64,000 nt of DNA from Niallia alba (GTDB lineage Bacteria > Bacillota > Bacilli > Bacillales > Cytobacillaceae). Where the stretch lies: the NCBI RefSeq assembly GCF_012933555.1, contig NZ_JABBPK010000001.1, positions 2,706,001 through 2,770,000 of the forward strand, written 5' to 3'. Made by a program: the position numbers and the translations under genes. Positions within the stretch are counted from its first letter, which is position 1. The number at the start of each line of letters is the position of its first letter. Shown here piece after piece: positions 63,881-64,000 of this stretch. The notes beneath the pieces are model-generated. The model searched no databases. It saw only the letters and a list, made by a program, of their open reading frames with translations, and was not told the origin of the DNA.

Positions 63881-64000
63881 ATGTATTATATTGATTACCA
63901 TCACCATTCCAATCATTCTTTTGATTCGAAAGCAATAATGATGGAAATTTGCAAAGAGGCAATAACTAAAGGAGTGCAAGAAATTTGTTTTACGGAACAC
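63881..64000 (+). CDS. hisK: PHP-family histidinol phosphatase, N-terminal part (runs off the window)
   Basis: ATG 63881 follows AAAAAGGAG by 7 bases and opens 40 codons to the window end. The start YYIDYHHHSNHSFDSKA is the first metal motif of PHP-domain phosphatases of the HisJ/HisK type (histidinol-phosphate phosphatase, histidine synthesis), and EICFTEH matches the second (usually GFTDH or CFTEH). Only the N-terminus is seen, so the gene symbol is tentative. Confidence 0.75.
   Translation, partial: MYYIDYHHHSNHSFDSKAIMMEICKEAITKGVQEICFTEH

Noticed and set aside
63818-64000. Minus-strand 60-residue gene at the right edge
   Set aside because: It runs antisense to the PHP-family start, which has a good ribosome binding site and a family motif.

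Overview
The window is AT-rich DNA from a spore-forming member of the Bacillaceae. Evidence: a GerA-family germinant receptor operon, a spoVA operon with a sigma-G-like promoter, SpoIIP, gapB, parE-parC with typical Bacillus overlap, ThiT behind a TPP riboswitch, and strong AGGAGG ribosome binding sites. The gene set fits a Niallia/Bacillus-like organism, but the species cannot be fixed from sequence alone.

Region 1 (1-15.9 kb) is an accessory island. A partial integrase and an IS21-family istB remnant lie at the left edge. Then comes an approximately 10.8-kb core flanked by two nearly identical 1.5-kb inverted repeats (1010-2546 and 13367-14846), each carrying a DUF421 gene and a CBO0543-like membrane gene; the left CBO0543-like copy is broken. 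The core holds a minus-strand gerA-gerB-gerC operon and, divergently, a plus-strand operon DUF1657 / YhcN-like lipoprotein / spoVAC / spoVAD / spoVAEb / DUF1657 / DUF421-DUF1657 fusion, followed by a decayed DUF421 gene and a cardiolipin synthase. This order matches the spoVA2mob operon known from Tn1546-like elements that raise spore heat resistance. Two truncated genes (unknown protein, aminoglycoside-phosphotransferase-like) mark the right junction.

Region 2 (15.9-22.9 kb) is a sugar locus: ScrR repressor, sucrose-6-phosphate hydrolase, sucrose PTS EIIBCA and a GH36 alpha-galactosidase. Two matched LacI-type operators sit on the -35 boxes of the divergent promoters, so sucrose and raffinose-type sugars are probably handled together.

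Region 3 (23-42.9 kb) is mixed chromosomal content: a MarR/NmrA pair, two DUF975 membrane paralogues, YneR-like protein, threonine synthase, a DeoR regulator with a MurA paralogue that has Asp instead of the catalytic Cys, a P1 peptidase, nitroreductase, NUDIX enzyme, an EcsAB-like ABC transporter, gapB, a PP2C-like phosphatase and several small enzymes.

Region 4 (43-50.2 kb) holds a 51/52-bp tandem repeat array beside parC, the parE-parC operon, and an intact IS3-family element inserted in the loop of a transcription terminator.

Region 5 (50.2-64 kb) has a CoA-binding protein, AlkD-like protein, GH18 spore-type glycosidase, riboswitch-controlled thiT, a class V PLP enzyme, a catalytically degenerate tyrosine recombinase, spoIIP, plsC-fabZ behind a FapR-like box, a DeoR/HAD pair, an alpha/beta hydrolase and the start of a PHP-family phosphatase. 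A 149-bp dispersed structured element occurs twice (54.0 and 63.7 kb); removing the first copy exactly restores a 69-codon membrane protein gene, so the element is probably mobile.
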